Assembly: GCF_001306915.1 (NCBI RefSeq)
Contig: NZ_LJTC01000002.1
Coordinates: 687,711 to 751,710 of the forward strand
Length of the DNA: 64,000 nt
Source of the DNA: Pseudoalteromonas lipolytica
Lineage (GTDB): Bacteria > Pseudomonadota > Gammaproteobacteria > Enterobacterales > Alteromonadaceae
Direction of reading: 5' to 3'
The translations under genes and the position numbers were made by a program. Under the pieces are notes generated by a model. The model did not search any database, was not told the origin of the DNA, and worked only from the letters and a program-made list of their open reading frames with translations. Position 1 is the first letter of the stretch, and the number at the start of each line of letters is the position of its first letter. Shown here piece after piece: positions 7,952 to 16,823 of this stretch.

Positions 7952-10528
7952 ATGAAAACCACCGCGGCTTTAAAAACTCATTATTTAACGCTATGTATTA
8001 TGACAGCGCTATCAAGCGCGTCATTATCAACCTATGCTCAACAGAATGAAACTCAAGCGCAAGAAAACAAGGAAATGGAAACCATTGAAGTCCGTGGTAT
8101 TCGTCGTAGCCTTACTGAAGCATTAAACACCAAGCGCTTCGCAGACTCAGTTGTTGATTCAATTTCAGCAGAAGACATTGGTAAGTTTCCAGATAAAAAT
8201 ATTGGTGATGCTATGCAGCGCATCCCTGGCGTTACGGTAGTGCGTACTTTTGGCGAGGTTGCGGGCGTAACAGTACGTGGTACTGCACCAGAACAAAGCA
8301 TGGTGTTACTTAATGGACAAAATGTTGCCAGTGTTGGTTGGTTTGACTTAGGCGGTATGAATCGTAGCTTCAACTTTGAGATGCTCGCAGCAGAGCAAAT
8401 CTCTGGAATGGATTTATACAAATCAGCAGAAGCTGACATCAATGAAGGCGCAATGGGGGGTACTGTTAACCTAAAAACAAGAAAACCGCTTAACCTAGAT
8501 AGTGGCACCGTATACGCCTCTGTTGAAAACAGCTATCACGCCAACGCTGAAACTTGGTCTCCTGCATACTCTGGTCTTGTTAGTTGGAAAAATGACAACG
8601 AAAACTTCGGTATTTTAGTCGCTTACTCAAACGAAGAGTCAAAAGTATATCGTGAAACGTTATCAAACTTTGGCCCAGCGGGTAATGCCACATTTGTTGA
8701 TACAAATGGTGTCGAACGTCAATCATATGGGGCAATGTCATCAATTCTATTTGATGAAGATAGAGAGCGTAGCAGCTCACAAATCACTCTACAATATGCT
8801 CCTAGTGATGCGTTGAGTATGGATTTAAATTACAACTTGTTTGAACTTGAAAACAGCCATGTAAACTCTGCTCAATTTGCCATTGTGGGATTTGGTCAAA
8901 TGCAAGGTGACTCTGTTGTGGTTAATGACCAAGGTATTGTCACTGCAGCAACGTCACTTGCATCAGGCCCAGGCCCAGCTCCTTTGTTTAATAACACCGT
9001 ATTACGAACTCCGAAAATGCAAACCGATGCCCTTAACTTTTCACTTAACTACAATGCGGACATTTGGTCTGCTGACTTTGTAGTTGGTCGTTCTGATGCT
9101 AAAGGCCGTACTTTACAATCAAGTACTTGGTGGGGCGATATTACAGATACAGCAAACTCGAGTTTCAGCTTTGATGTTGCAGGCCCATTAGAGTTGGTGC
9201 CTACGAACCCAGACTACATGAAAGATCATAACAATTTTGCACTATTCCAAGAGTTCACATACATCAACTACAAGCGAGACAATACTATTGACTATGCACA
9301 GGCTGACTTTACCTTTCAACTTGAATCGGGCTTATTCACATCTGTTCAAGCAGGTATAAAGATCCAAGAGCAGGTGTTTTCATCGCAAGGTGATTTCCAA
9401 GATTTAGATGTAGTAGCGGCACAAGCTGACAACTTAACTTTAGCTGATTTTAATGGCGGTTTTGTATCTGGCTTACACAGCGCTGAAGGTCGAGCAGGTA
9501 GTTTGTCAGCATTCCCTGTTGCTAGCACCGCTATCTGGGATTACGCACACAAAAACAAGCCTTCTGAAATTACAGTAAAAGATGCATTCTCAATTGAAGA
9601 AGACATCACTGCCGCCTACGTGAAAACTAATTTTTCTGGTGAAGGCTTTAGAGGTAACATCGGCTTACGTTATGTCGATACAGATATCCTCTCAACCGGC
9701 AGTATAAATGGCGAGCCTGACAAAATCAGTAAAAACTACAGCAACTACTTACCTAGTTTAAATTTGGCGGTTGATTTATCAGAAGATATGATTTTCCGTT
9801 TTGCAGCAGGCTCTGCAATATCACGTCCTGATTATGACGATATGAAAGTTGCCGATATCATTTCACAAAGCTTTCAAACTGCCAATGTAGGTAGCCCAGA
9901 GCTAGACCCTTATAAATCAGATCAGTATGACATGGGTGTTGAGTGGTATTTCAGTCCCTCTTCAATTATCGGTGCAACATTCTTCATCAAGAATATAAGT
10001 GATTATATTGAGCAAACCACAGTAAAAGAAAACTATCCAGGCTGTGGCCCTGAATGTCTTGTAACGCGTTCAAGAAATGTCGGTACAGCAGATGTTCGAG
10101 GCATAGAACTGCAATATCAACAAGACATTGATAATGGCTTTGGTATACAAGCAAACTACACCTACACAGACAGTAGCCGTACAAATTCAGCGGGAGAAGA
10201 AGTTCCAATTGAGGAAGTTTCACAAAACTCATTTAACCTATCTGGTTACTATGAAAATGATATGTTCAGTGCGCGTCTAGCCTACAACTACCGCGATGAC
10301 TGGGTTCGACAATATAATGGTAGTAGCCTAGACAGTATGAACGACCCATACGATCAATTAGATGCATCCATTGTTTGGCATGCCACAGATTATCTAGATA
10401 TCACCCTTGAAGCAGCAAACATATTGAATGAAGCCCTCGTCTTACGTCAACCAAAAGCAGGCAATATTGTTCATAGCGTAGATGAGTTTGGTACCCGTTA
10501 CTTTGTTGGCGCAAGCATACGATTCTAA
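7952..10528 (+). CDS. TonB-dependent outer-membrane receptor of the glycan locus
   Basis: The 858-residue protein has a signal peptide (about 1-29, ending STYAQ). The plug domain (about 42-175) contains the TonB-box region METIEVRGIRRSL and the pattern SVVDSISAEDIGKFPDKNIGDAMQRIPGV, typical of the Caulobacter/Alteromonas-type carbohydrate receptors. A long beta-barrel follows, ending RYFVGASIRF with the C-terminal Phe needed for outer-membrane insertion. It would import oligosaccharides across the outer membrane with TonB-ExbBD, whose genes are not in the window. It lies 110 bases after the GH3 gene with its own promoter and ROK-like sites, and before the secreted chitin-binding protein gene. 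This supports a shared substrate. Confidence 0.9.
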   Translation: MKTTAALKTHYLTLCIMTALSSASLSTYAQQNETQAQENKEMETIEVRGIRRSLTEALNTKRFADSVVDSISAEDIGKFPDKNIGDAMQRIPGVTVVRTFGEVAGVTVRGTAPEQSMVLLNGQNVASVGWFDLGGMNRSFNFEMLAAEQISGMDLYKSAEADINEGAMGGTVNLKTRKPLNLDSGTVYASVENSYHANAETWSPAYSGLVSWKNDNENFGILVAYSNEESKVYRETLSNFGPAGNATFVDTNGVERQSYGAMSSILFDEDRERSSSQITLQYAPSDALSMDLNYNLFELENSHVNSAQFAIVGFGQMQGDSVVVNDQGIVTAATSLASGPGPAPLFNNTVLRTPKMQTDALNFSLNYNADIWSADFVVGRSDAKGRTLQSSTWWGDITDTANSSFSFDVAGPLELVPTNPDYMKDHNNFALFQEFTYINYKRDNTIDYAQADFTFQLESGLFTSVQAGIKIQEQVFSSQGDFQDLDVVAAQADNLTLADFNGGFVSGLHSAEGRAGSLSAFPVASTAIWDYAHKNKPSEITVKDAFSIEEDITAAYVKTNFSGEGFRGNIGLRYVDTDILSTGSINGEPDKISKNYSNYLPSLNLAVDLSEDMIFRFAAGSAISRPDYDDMKVADIISQSFQTANVGSPELDPYKSDQYDMGVEWYFSPSSIIGATFFIKNISDYIEQTTVKENYPGCGPECLVTRSRNVGTADVRGIELQYQQDIDNGFGIQANYTYTDSSRTNSAGEEVPIEEVSQNSFNLSGYYENDMFSARLAYNYRDDWVRQYNGSSLDSMNDPYDQLDASIVWHATDYLDITLEAANILNEALVLRQPKAGNIVHSVDEFGTRYFVGASIRF

Positions 10529-10622
10529 AAACCTATTTATGGAGTTATTTGCTTATACCGGGTGAGGTTTCAGTTTCCTTACCTTGTACTTTTAGCTAAC
10601 ACAGAGCTCCATGTTCAACCAT

Positions 10623-10646
10623 AAGGCAAGTTGCCCAGCTTGCCTT
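10623..10646 (+). terminator. Hairpin after the TonB receptor gene, weak terminator
   Basis: AAGGCAAG (10623-10630) pairs with CTTGCCTT (10639-10646) around an 8-base loop, followed by acttt, a poor U-tract. It lies 95 bases past the receptor stop, within the 337-base gap 10529-10865. The only other recognisable element there is the second 19-bp operator-like copy. Confidence 0.45.
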
Positions 10647-10675
10647 ACTTTCCAACCAAAAGCTAAACCCACCAT

Positions 10676-10694
10676 ATTAGTAAAAACATTTGAC
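10676..10694. promoter_or_regulatory. Candidate ROK operator, copy 2
   Basis: This is an exact second copy of the 19-base sequence found at 3204-3222, placed 172 bases before the start of the secreted multidomain protein. Its right end overlaps a -35-like TTGACT, with a weak -10 (TACCTT) near 10714. The role is inferred from the shared sequence and position. Confidence 0.5.
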
Positions 10695-10865
10695 TTATTT
10701 TTAAGGTACAACTACCTTTAACTTTGAGGTGAATAAATCGTTAACAAAAAAGCACCTTAAATCCAATTTCATGGATAGCAAATATCATACTTTTTAACTT
10801 CTGCAGTAAAGGCTAGGTATGTGTTGAAGGCCATGAGTAACAACATTATCAACAGGAATAATCGA

Positions 10866-13043
10866 ATGAAAATTACAAAAACAGCAGCAATAGTTGGCCT
10901 AGTTCTCAGTAGTAACGCATCAGCTGGTACCGGTGTGCAAAGCTTTTTAGACAGTCTAAGGGACTTCGAATCTGGTATTAACCCAAACCTTGCTAACTTT
11001 TACAGTGATAACCTAAATAATCCTGTTTACACGTATGCAAAAGTATCTGCACCAGGTCGAATGATCAGGGACTGCGCAACAGGCAGTATGATCCCTGAAC
11101 CAACCACTATCAGTGAGTTTTTTACTAAGCTCGGAATTGACGACATTTATAACCCACAAACGCCAAACGATCCTCAAATGTTCAAAAATATGCAATATAA
11201 CTCAATGAACGCATGGGGTTTTGTTGGTTATCAACTAGGTGAAGCGGTCTTAATTGACGCGGGATACTACAGCCCAAAAGTTGTTGAAGTTGATGGTGTC
11301 GAATACGACAGTTTCTATGTATTTGTAGATGACTCAACTTGGATAGGCTGTGAAACAGAAGCGCTTGTCGAAATTGTTGGATCAGGCGGTAACATGATTC
11401 TAGCGACAGATGTAAACAAGTGGGAAGGTAATTTTGTAGGTAAAAATGGCGTTAATTCATTTCAAGACCTGCTCATTCCAGACAATCAAGAATTAGTCAT
11501 GCGCGATGCAATGCGCTTTAACTACGGTGTTATGACACAGTTATTGCAAGACGCTAACATGACATGGTCACAAGCATTAGCTAAAAGTTGGCCCGGCACT
11601 GACGATGATGGTAATGCTATTCAAGTTCAAGCAACCATGTCTGGATTATTAGCTGCAGCCCACCTACGTGGGGCATGGGGAACAGCTAGGCTACTTACCA
11701 ACGATGAAATCACTTGTGATGAATTAGGCACTTGTATTACTAAGTATGTCGATAAATTTGGTGGCTACAATACAATTTTTGATACCCCTGCAAATGATAC
11801 GATCGAAGGCTCACAGTATGATGAAAGACTATCTGCAGGCTGGGGCAATGACGCCGTTATCACTGGCGGCGGAAGCGACATTATTGAACTTCACGAACAA
11901 GCAGGTTCTATCACGACGCTGAATGACTTTACTATAGGAGATGATTTAATCGTACTGAGAGATTGGCAAACTGCGAGCCCGTTAGCTAACTTAACTGTTG
12001 CAGATGTAGCACAAGGGGTTGAGCTAACATTTTCGGGTCAAACTATCTTAATCAAAAATACGACTGCCGGCCAAGTAAACCAAAATACAGCCAATGTTAT
12101 TGCTGAATCCAAAATATACGAAATAGCTTGGTCAGGTACGCAAACAGTAAATGGCTTTAACCCTCTACTAGACAAAGTTCGCGGCACAGCAGGCATTGGC
12201 TTCAAACATTTAAAAGCCTACGAAACTGACACATCGCTTGTTGTCGGTGTTCAAGCACAAGACGGAGGTATTTACAGTTCGATTGAGTTAGTAGGCTTAA
12301 CTTTGTCTGATCTTACACCTGAAATGTTCGATAACGTGACGGGTGGCTTTGACCGTTTAGGTTATATTGTCCCATTAAGTAACCAAAACTGGGGTTGGAA
12401 TGTTGAGTTAACAATTAATAATTTTGATATTGATAAAACAGTAATCAGTATGCCGTTATTTAACTACAGTTACTCTATGTTGGTGCTAACACAAGAAAAT
12501 AATGACACTGTTATTACGCTGAATGAATCTTCATCACAGGGAGATCAAAAACGTTTAATATTGAAAAACATTGATGTTACGAGCCTAACAGCTGCTAACT
12601 TCGAGTTTGTGTCTGGTAGCTTTAGTGACGCATCAATTGAAATTCCTGTTTACTTTGATATATCTGCTCAAGTGATTGGCAGTGGTGGCGCAATCTCACC
12701 AACTCCTGATGCTAGTAATGTAATTGCCGCTCAAGGTAATCAAGATTTCACTATCAACTTTATCCCTGAAGCAGGCTATCGTGTGGCTTCTGTAAAAGTG
12801 GATGGCACTCTTATCGCGAATCCTCAAAGTTCATATACGTTCAGTAATTTATCAGCTACTCACTCAGTTGAGGTCACATTTGAATTAGGAAGTAGCTGCC
12901 CTACTGCTTGGGACTCAACAGCAATCTATGTAGGCGGAGATCAAGTTACCTACAATGGTCAAACCTATGAAGCCAAATGGTGGTCTCAAAACCATCAGCC
13001 AGATTTAGGCGACCCATGGAAACTAGTTACTCCATGTAATTAA
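10866..13043 (+). CDS. Secreted lysozyme-like protein with C-terminal chitin-binding domain
   Basis: The start is taken at 10866, after aggaat; the frame is open from 10821, but only the later Met gives a clean signal peptide (MKITKTAAIVGLVLSSNASA), leaving 725 residues. Numbering is from 10821. Residues 38-315 look like a lysozyme-like domain: FLDSLRDFESG with candidate acid E50, then GFVGYQLGEAVLIDAGYY, KWEGNFVGKNGVNSFQDLL and SGLLAAAHLRGAWG, a pattern I associate with phage-type peptidoglycan hydrolases. Residues 325-375 hold an RTX-like stretch (NDTIEGSQYDERLSAGWGND). An InlB-B-repeat-like beta domain (about 610-690) precedes a CBM5/12 chitin-binding module (last 45 residues; paired Cys, several Trp). 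It should act outside the cell on chitin or a murein-like polymer. Catalysis is inferred. Confidence 0.75.
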   Translation: MKITKTAAIVGLVLSSNASAGTGVQSFLDSLRDFESGINPNLANFYSDNLNNPVYTYAKVSAPGRMIRDCATGSMIPEPTTISEFFTKLGIDDIYNPQTPNDPQMFKNMQYNSMNAWGFVGYQLGEAVLIDAGYYSPKVVEVDGVEYDSFYVFVDDSTWIGCETEALVEIVGSGGNMILATDVNKWEGNFVGKNGVNSFQDLLIPDNQELVMRDAMRFNYGVMTQLLQDANMTWSQALAKSWPGTDDDGNAIQVQATMSGLLAAAHLRGAWGTARLLTNDEITCDELGTCITKYVDKFGGYNTIFDTPANDTIEGSQYDERLSAGWGNDAVITGGGSDIIELHEQAGSITTLNDFTIGDDLIVLRDWQTASPLANLTVADVAQGVELTFSGQTILIKNTTAGQVNQNTANVIAESKIYEIAWSGTQTVNGFNPLLDKVRGTAGIGFKHLKAYETDTSLVVGVQAQDGGIYSSIELVGLTLSDLTPEMFDNVTGGFDRLGYIVPLSNQNWGWNVELTINNFDIDKTVISMPLFNYSYSMLVLTQENNDTVITLNESSSQGDQKRLILKNIDVTSLTAANFEFVSGSFSDASIEIPVYFDISAQVIGSGGAISPTPDASNVIAAQGNQDFTINFIPEAGYRVASVKVDGTLIANPQSSYTFSNLSATHSVEVTFELGSSCPTAWDSTAIYVGGDQVTYNGQTYEAKWWSQNHQPDLGDPWKLVTPCN

Positions 13044-13052
13044 GTCATACTC

Positions 13053-13085
13053 ATGCCGAGGCACTTCACCTCGGCATATTTTTAA
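13053..13085 (+). terminator. Rho-independent terminator
   Basis: A stem of nine pairs, ATGCCGAGG/CCTCGGCAT (13053-13077), is followed by a T-rich run (attttta). It ends the transcript of the secreted multidomain gene and insulates it from the ECF-type promoter at 13112. Confidence 0.85.
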
Positions 13086-13111
13086 AAAATAGCTATAAAT
13101 TTAAATTTTTT

Positions 13112-13139
13112 GGAATAAACCTTTCACCCACTCGTTACC
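13112..13139 (+). promoter_or_regulatory. ECF-type promoter of the secreted-protein/barrel operon
   Basis: GGAATAAA (13112-13119), exactly 13 bases, then CGTTACC (13133-13139). The same GGAATAAA-N13-CGTTA arrangement precedes the sigma-factor gene at 16231-16258. Extracytoplasmic-function sigma factors typically use a GGAA-type -35 element with a short -10 element such as CGTT. The match makes this operon a likely target of the sigma factor encoded at 16332. Confidence 0.65.
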
Positions 13140-13172
13140 TCTATGTCAATTCGCAAAAAAGAGGACGAGACA

Positions 13173-13916
13173 ATGACAAACTTCAAACAATCACTTATCG
13201 CAATCTGTGTCGTAACTGCAACAGGCTTTTCAGCGGCTTCATCAGCAGCTGACGTGCAACTATCAGTAGCATCTGAGCAGCAAACAGCAAATAATAGTCA
13301 AGTTTCGACTGATTCAAACCAAGCAACGTCGAATACGACACTGATACAATCAACTCAAGTGTCGGGCTCGGCAACAACACAAAATTCATCAGCTGGTGTG
13401 AATACTGAAAGCTCAAATAGCGGCCAAGCAAATAATCAAACAACGCTTGAAAACGATGAGCAGCAGCCTGCGGAAACTATGCCAGAGCTTGGTTTAACAA
13501 ACTCGGTATCAAGCGCTTCTCAAGCTGCCAATACCGTAGCGCTAGCTGGTGAATCAATGCTGTCAACTGCGACATCTGCTGTTAGTAATGTAGCCGTCGC
13601 GAACACTAATTCGAACACAACTAACGCAATGCAAAATCAATTGAGTCAGCAAACAGATGTATTAGCGTCTTTAGAGCCTAGTGAGCTAAGCTCTGCTGGT
13701 CTAAGTCAAGCCTCGCAAATCACTAATGACCTGCAATCATCACTGACTAGTAATGTACAACAAGCTGCAATGAGCTCTGTACAAAGTAGTGTTGAGCAAA
13801 CCATTTCATCAACTGTTAGCAACAGCGTCAATCAACAAGTTGCTGAGCAAGTATCCGCAGCGACGACTACCGAAGTCGTTAATAACATTCAAAACAGCTT
13901 GAACTTAGGCCTTTAA
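13173..13916 (+). CDS. Secreted low-complexity Ser/Gln/Asn/Thr-rich protein, unknown function
   Basis: The start at 13173 follows aggacgag; the frame is open from 13143 but lacks that spacing. The 247-residue protein has a signal peptide ending SAASSAA (about residue 25) and then an almost entirely polar, low-complexity chain rich in Ser, Thr, Asn, Gln and Ala, with no Cys or Trp and few charges. The second half repeats amphipathic stretches such as SSVQSSVEQTISSTVSNSV, which could form helical or fibrous surfaces. I know no family for it. It is the first gene of an operon with a predicted beta-barrel protein and is preceded by the ECF-type promoter, so it may be a secreted fibre, matrix or adhesin component. 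The subtilase of the same putative regulon could be its processing protease. Function is not shown. Confidence 0.7.
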   Translation: MTNFKQSLIAICVVTATGFSAASSAADVQLSVASEQQTANNSQVSTDSNQATSNTTLIQSTQVSGSATTQNSSAGVNTESSNSGQANNQTTLENDEQQPAETMPELGLTNSVSSASQAANTVALAGESMLSTATSAVSNVAVANTNSNTTNAMQNQLSQQTDVLASLEPSELSSAGLSQASQITNDLQSSLTSNVQQAAMSSVQSSVEQTISSTVSNSVNQQVAEQVSAATTTEVVNNIQNSLNLGL

Positions 13917-13921
13917 CCAAT

Positions 13922-13947
13922 AGCGTGCCGGGTTATCCCCCGGCGCT
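13922..13947 (+). other. GC-rich intercistronic hairpin
   Basis: The sequence between 13922 and 13947 folds as AGCG-t-GCCGGG / CCCGGC-GCT, a strong stem, and is followed by ctcctttagg, not by a U-tract. It lies between the low-complexity gene and the barrel gene. It may set unequal expression of the two by partial termination or by protecting the upstream mRNA 3' end. Confidence 0.6.
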
Positions 13948-13963
13948 CCTTTAGGAGATTATT

Positions 13964-14878
13964 ATGCGTTCAATTAATAAGCTCATCACTTTAAGTGCGT
14001 TAACCACAAGCATTCAAGTATTTGCTTCAGATGCAACTTTTCATGCTGATGCACAAATTGGCTTAACGAATAACTCCGATTTAGCCATTAAAGAGTTAGA
14101 TGATATTTCTTCACAAAGTGATACGGGTTCAATACTTAAAGCTGGCGTTAGCGCTGAGTTACATGCAACTGACAACCTTAAGTTCACACCAAGTTATCGA
14201 TACGAGCAAACCAATTATAATCAGCTTGACCAGTACGACTTGGCATTGCATCAATACAGCCTTGATTCTAGCTATAGCCTTTCTGGTACTGATGTAGGTA
14301 TTCGTTATGACGGCGCTTTAGCAAAAGTAGCAAAAGAAACATTTTTAACCTTGGATCAAGCAAGTTTGTATGTGGGCCACTACTTTAATCCAACAACCTA
14401 TCTGCGTACTGCAATTAGGGCATCAGATAAACAATTCGCCACACAGTCAATGCGCGATGCAAAAGGGTTAGGGCTTGATTCGAACCTGTATTACTTTATT
14501 AATCAGGGTAAAACGATGCTGCTTTTAGGCGCTAGTTTAGATAAAGAAAATGCTGATTCAGAGCAATTTAACTTTAAAAGTTGGGGCTTAAATACGGGCA
14601 TCACTCATCGTTTTAAAGCGTTTGATATAAGCAATAAAGCAGGATTAAGCTGGCGCTATCAAGATAAAAACTACCAAGAAGTTATCAACCAACCACTTAC
14701 ACAAAGCGAGCCATCTCGGGATGAAAGTCGCAGTGTAGTCAGCGCATTTTGGCAGCTTTCTGTTTTTGACTCTTTGCAAATTGTTACTGAAGCAGAGTAC
14801 GGCGATTATCAATCTAAGCTGGCAGCAAACACCTATACCCAAAGCATTGCTTCGCTGTCATTAAAAGCCAGCTTTTAA
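13964..14878 (+). CDS. Predicted outer-membrane beta-barrel protein
   Basis: The 304-residue protein has a signal peptide (MRSINKLITLSALTTSIQVFAS) and alternating polar/hydrophobic strands throughout, for example NLKFTPSYRYEQTNYN, TYLRTAIRASDKQF and MLLLGASLDKENAD. The final strand, IASLSLKASF, ends in Phe, the usual signal for BAM-dependent insertion. About 10 to 14 strands fit the length. It sits 47 bases behind the low-complexity secreted protein gene, behind a GC-rich hairpin, with a good ribosome site (taggag). It may serve as a porin, an anchor or an export partner for that protein. Its stop overlaps the last 4 bases of the convergent subtilase gene. The family is not recognised. Confidence 0.75.
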   Translation: MRSINKLITLSALTTSIQVFASDATFHADAQIGLTNNSDLAIKELDDISSQSDTGSILKAGVSAELHATDNLKFTPSYRYEQTNYNQLDQYDLALHQYSLDSSYSLSGTDVGIRYDGALAKVAKETFLTLDQASLYVGHYFNPTTYLRTAIRASDKQFATQSMRDAKGLGLDSNLYYFINQGKTMLLLGASLDKENADSEQFNFKSWGLNTGITHRFKAFDISNKAGLSWRYQDKNYQEVINQPLTQSEPSRDESRSVVSAFWQLSVFDSLQIVTEAEYGDYQSKLAANTYTQSIASLSLKASF

Positions 14879-16161
14879 TTGATTACGCCATGTCCAAACA
14901 CCGCATCTTTGCCTACTTCACCTAAATCATTCGCTTGTTGCTGTAACGCCTGATAAATGTTTTTAGGAGAAGCATTTGGCTTTGCCGATAAGCATGCAGC
15001 CGCCGCTGAAATACGCGGCGCGGCAATAGAGGTTCCAGATTCCCGACCAAGATACCCCCCAGCTTTTAACGTCATGACATTGACGCCTAATGCCGCAAAA
15101 TCAATATAATCACCTTTATTTGACCAGCGATAAATTCGGTTTTGGCTATCTAGTGCCGTGACAGCAATGACATGTTGGTATGCCGCAGGATAAAGTGGCA
15201 GCGCAGCAGGTCCTTCATTGCCTGCAGCCGCCACTAAAGTTACTTGTTTAGCCGCTGTAGCATTGATTGCTGCCGCTAAAATAGCGTTGTCGGGCCCAGT
15301 AAAACTCATATTGATAACAGGCACCTCGTTAGCAACCAACCAATTAAGTGCTTCAACTATTGCAGCTAATGTCGCCCCTTGTGAAAAATCAGACTGCTGA
15401 TAAAACACCGCCGCGCTGTATAATGTTGCCTCAGATAATAACGGCATGAGCTGCCCATACTTACCTACCAAAACGCCAGCAACCGCAGTGCCGTGCAAAT
15501 AGGGGGGTACTAAGTCATTTGCAAGAAATGACTGCATTTTTATCTGTGTGTTACTAAATCCCGGATGAGTCGTATCTATCGCACTATCAATCATGCCAAT
15601 TTTTACAGACCAGTCACACATTGCTGTAAGCTTTTTTGTAGACGCATCTTGCTGAGAACCATTTTGTGCTTGATAAATATGATTTCTGTCCAATAACGCT
15701 GCATCATCGAGTGAAAGTAAACGTTGCAAATGCGCTTTTGAATCGTAATTGGTCGGGACAACAAACCGCACTAATGACAAACCCAATGACGTGTATTGTT
15801 TAGTGACGATAATTTGCGCGCCAATTTGCAACAGTTTTGCCTGATGCTGTTCATTCGCAAGCATTATCCATTGCCTTTCAACTGCACGAAAACCATGCTC
15901 AACGTCGACTTCAACAAATGCAGGAGCCTGTAACTGATTGAGTATCTCTAGCCTTTTGGGTAGCGAGGTCACAATGGCTGTTGCGTCGTCGATTAACTCA
16001 TGTTTGCGTATGCTTTCTACTTGGCTAGTGATGCGCGGTTCAAGTTGATTAATAACAGGATCTACCTGTTCTATCACACCATTTATTGGCTTGATAATCG
16101 CAGCTGATAGCGTACTTGAAGTAAACAGCAAACTACTTAAAATGACTGATTTCAATTTCAT
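14875..16161 (-). CDS. Secreted subtilisin-like serine protease (S8 family)
   Basis: The start is placed at 16161, where a clean signal peptide begins (MKLKSVILSSLLFTSSTLSA); the frame is open from 16179. The product is 428 residues. A propeptide-like region (about 20-185) is followed by the S8 catalytic domain: KIGMIDSAID with D192, LHGTAVAGVLVG with H223, AAAGNEG for the oxyanion region, and GTSIAAPRISAA with S378. The protein ends soon after the domain at VFGHGVIN, so there is no sorting or binding tail. It is divergent from the ECF sigma gene and probably co-regulated with it, and convergent with the barrel gene. Likely substrates are periplasmic or surface proteins; a role in maturing the low-complexity secreted protein is speculative. 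Confidence 0.88.
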   Translation of the reverse strand: MKLKSVILSSLLFTSSTLSAAIIKPINGVIEQVDPVINQLEPRITSQVESIRKHELIDDATAIVTSLPKRLEILNQLQAPAFVEVDVEHGFRAVERQWIMLANEQHQAKLLQIGAQIIVTKQYTSLGLSLVRFVVPTNYDSKAHLQRLLSLDDAALLDRNHIYQAQNGSQQDASTKKLTAMCDWSVKIGMIDSAIDTTHPGFSNTQIKMQSFLANDLVPPYLHGTAVAGVLVGKYGQLMPLLSEATLYSAAVFYQQSDFSQGATLAAIVEALNWLVANEVPVINMSFTGPDNAILAAAINATAAKQVTLVAAAGNEGPAALPLYPAAYQHVIAVTALDSQNRIYRWSNKGDYIDFAALGVNVMTLKAGGYLGRESGTSIAAPRISAAAACLSAKPNASPKNIYQALQQQANDLGEVGKDAVFGHGVIN

Positions 16162-16194
16162 GTTACAGTGACTTCTCATTTAGTTAGGTACTAC

Positions 16195-16222
16195 TATAAC
16201 GTTTCAGTGAAAGAAAAATTGC
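16195..16222 (-). promoter_or_regulatory. Possible ECF-type promoter of the subtilase gene
   Basis: On the minus strand GCAATTTT (16222-16215) is followed, after 13 bases, by CGTTATA (16201-16195). The -10 element is identical to that of the divergent sigma promoter, while the -35 keeps only the G-AAT core. It is weaker than the copies at 13112 and 16231 but has the same spacing. Confidence 0.45.
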
Positions 16223-16230
16223 ATTTATTG

Positions 16231-16258
16231 GGAATAAAACTTTTTCTTGCTCGTTATA
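16231..16258 (+). promoter_or_regulatory. ECF-type promoter of the sigma operon
   Basis: GGAATAAA (16231-16238), 13 bases, then CGTTATA (16252-16258), 73 bases before the sigma-factor start. It matches the promoter at 13112-13139, which suggests the sigma factor activates its own operon. Confidence 0.65.
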
Positions 16259-16331
16259 GTAGTGTGAGTTGGCTGAATCATTGATGAGTTATTTCATTAA
16301 TCGGCCCTTACCCTAACCAATAAGGGAAACT

Positions 16332-16823
16332 ATGACAAATACAGTAACCAGTTTATTACCAGCGCTGCGACGTTTTGCATTTTCGCTTACCGGCAATCAA
16401 GCAGATGCCGATGATATTGTACAAATGACCATCGAGAAACTTTTACAAAAAGGCATGCCCGATGATATTGAACCACTAAAATGGGCTTTCAAGATCTGTC
16501 GCAATGTTTGGATCGACGAATACCGCTCGCAAAAAGTGCGCTTAAAGGCAGTTCAAAATACAGAACTTCAAGAACCCATCTGTGACGATGAACAAGAGAG
16601 TTTCGCAACCCAAGAGACTTTGCAGCGGGTAAATAACGCTTTAACAACCTTGCCAGATGAACAACGCGCTATTGTATCCCTCGTGGCAGTGCAAGGTATG
16701 GCTTACAAAGATGTTGCGCACATCCTCGAAATACCTGTTGGCACCGTGATGAGTAAATTGTCACGAGCCAGAGCTGCACTTTATCAATTAATTAAGCCTG
16801 ATTTCACTAAGGAAAACGCATGA
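16332..16823 (+). CDS. ECF sigma factor
   Basis: The 163-residue protein contains sigma region 2 (about 5-70: FAFSLTGNQADADDIVQMTIEKLLQ, then KWAFKICRNVWIDEYRSQK) and region 4 (about 105-155: LTTLPDEQRAIVSLVAVQGMAYKDVAHILEIPVGTVMSKLSRAR). Regions 1 and 3 are missing, as in extracytoplasmic-function sigma factors. The start follows aaggga. The gene overlaps the anti-sigma gene by 4 bases (ATGA), so the two are co-translated. The promoters at 16231, 13112 and perhaps 16222 on the other strand share a bipartite motif that it may recognise. The inducing signal is unknown. Confidence 0.9.
   Translation: MTNTVTSLLPALRRFAFSLTGNQADADDIVQMTIEKLLQKGMPDDIEPLKWAFKICRNVWIDEYRSQKVRLKAVQNTELQEPICDDEQESFATQETLQRVNNALTTLPDEQRAIVSLVAVQGMAYKDVAHILEIPVGTVMSKLSRARAALYQLIKPDFTKENA

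Noticed and set aside
8053..8508. 151-codon frame antisense to the TonB receptor gene
   Set aside because: It lies fully inside a well-supported gene, has no ribosome site of note and reads as the shadow of the receptor coding frame.
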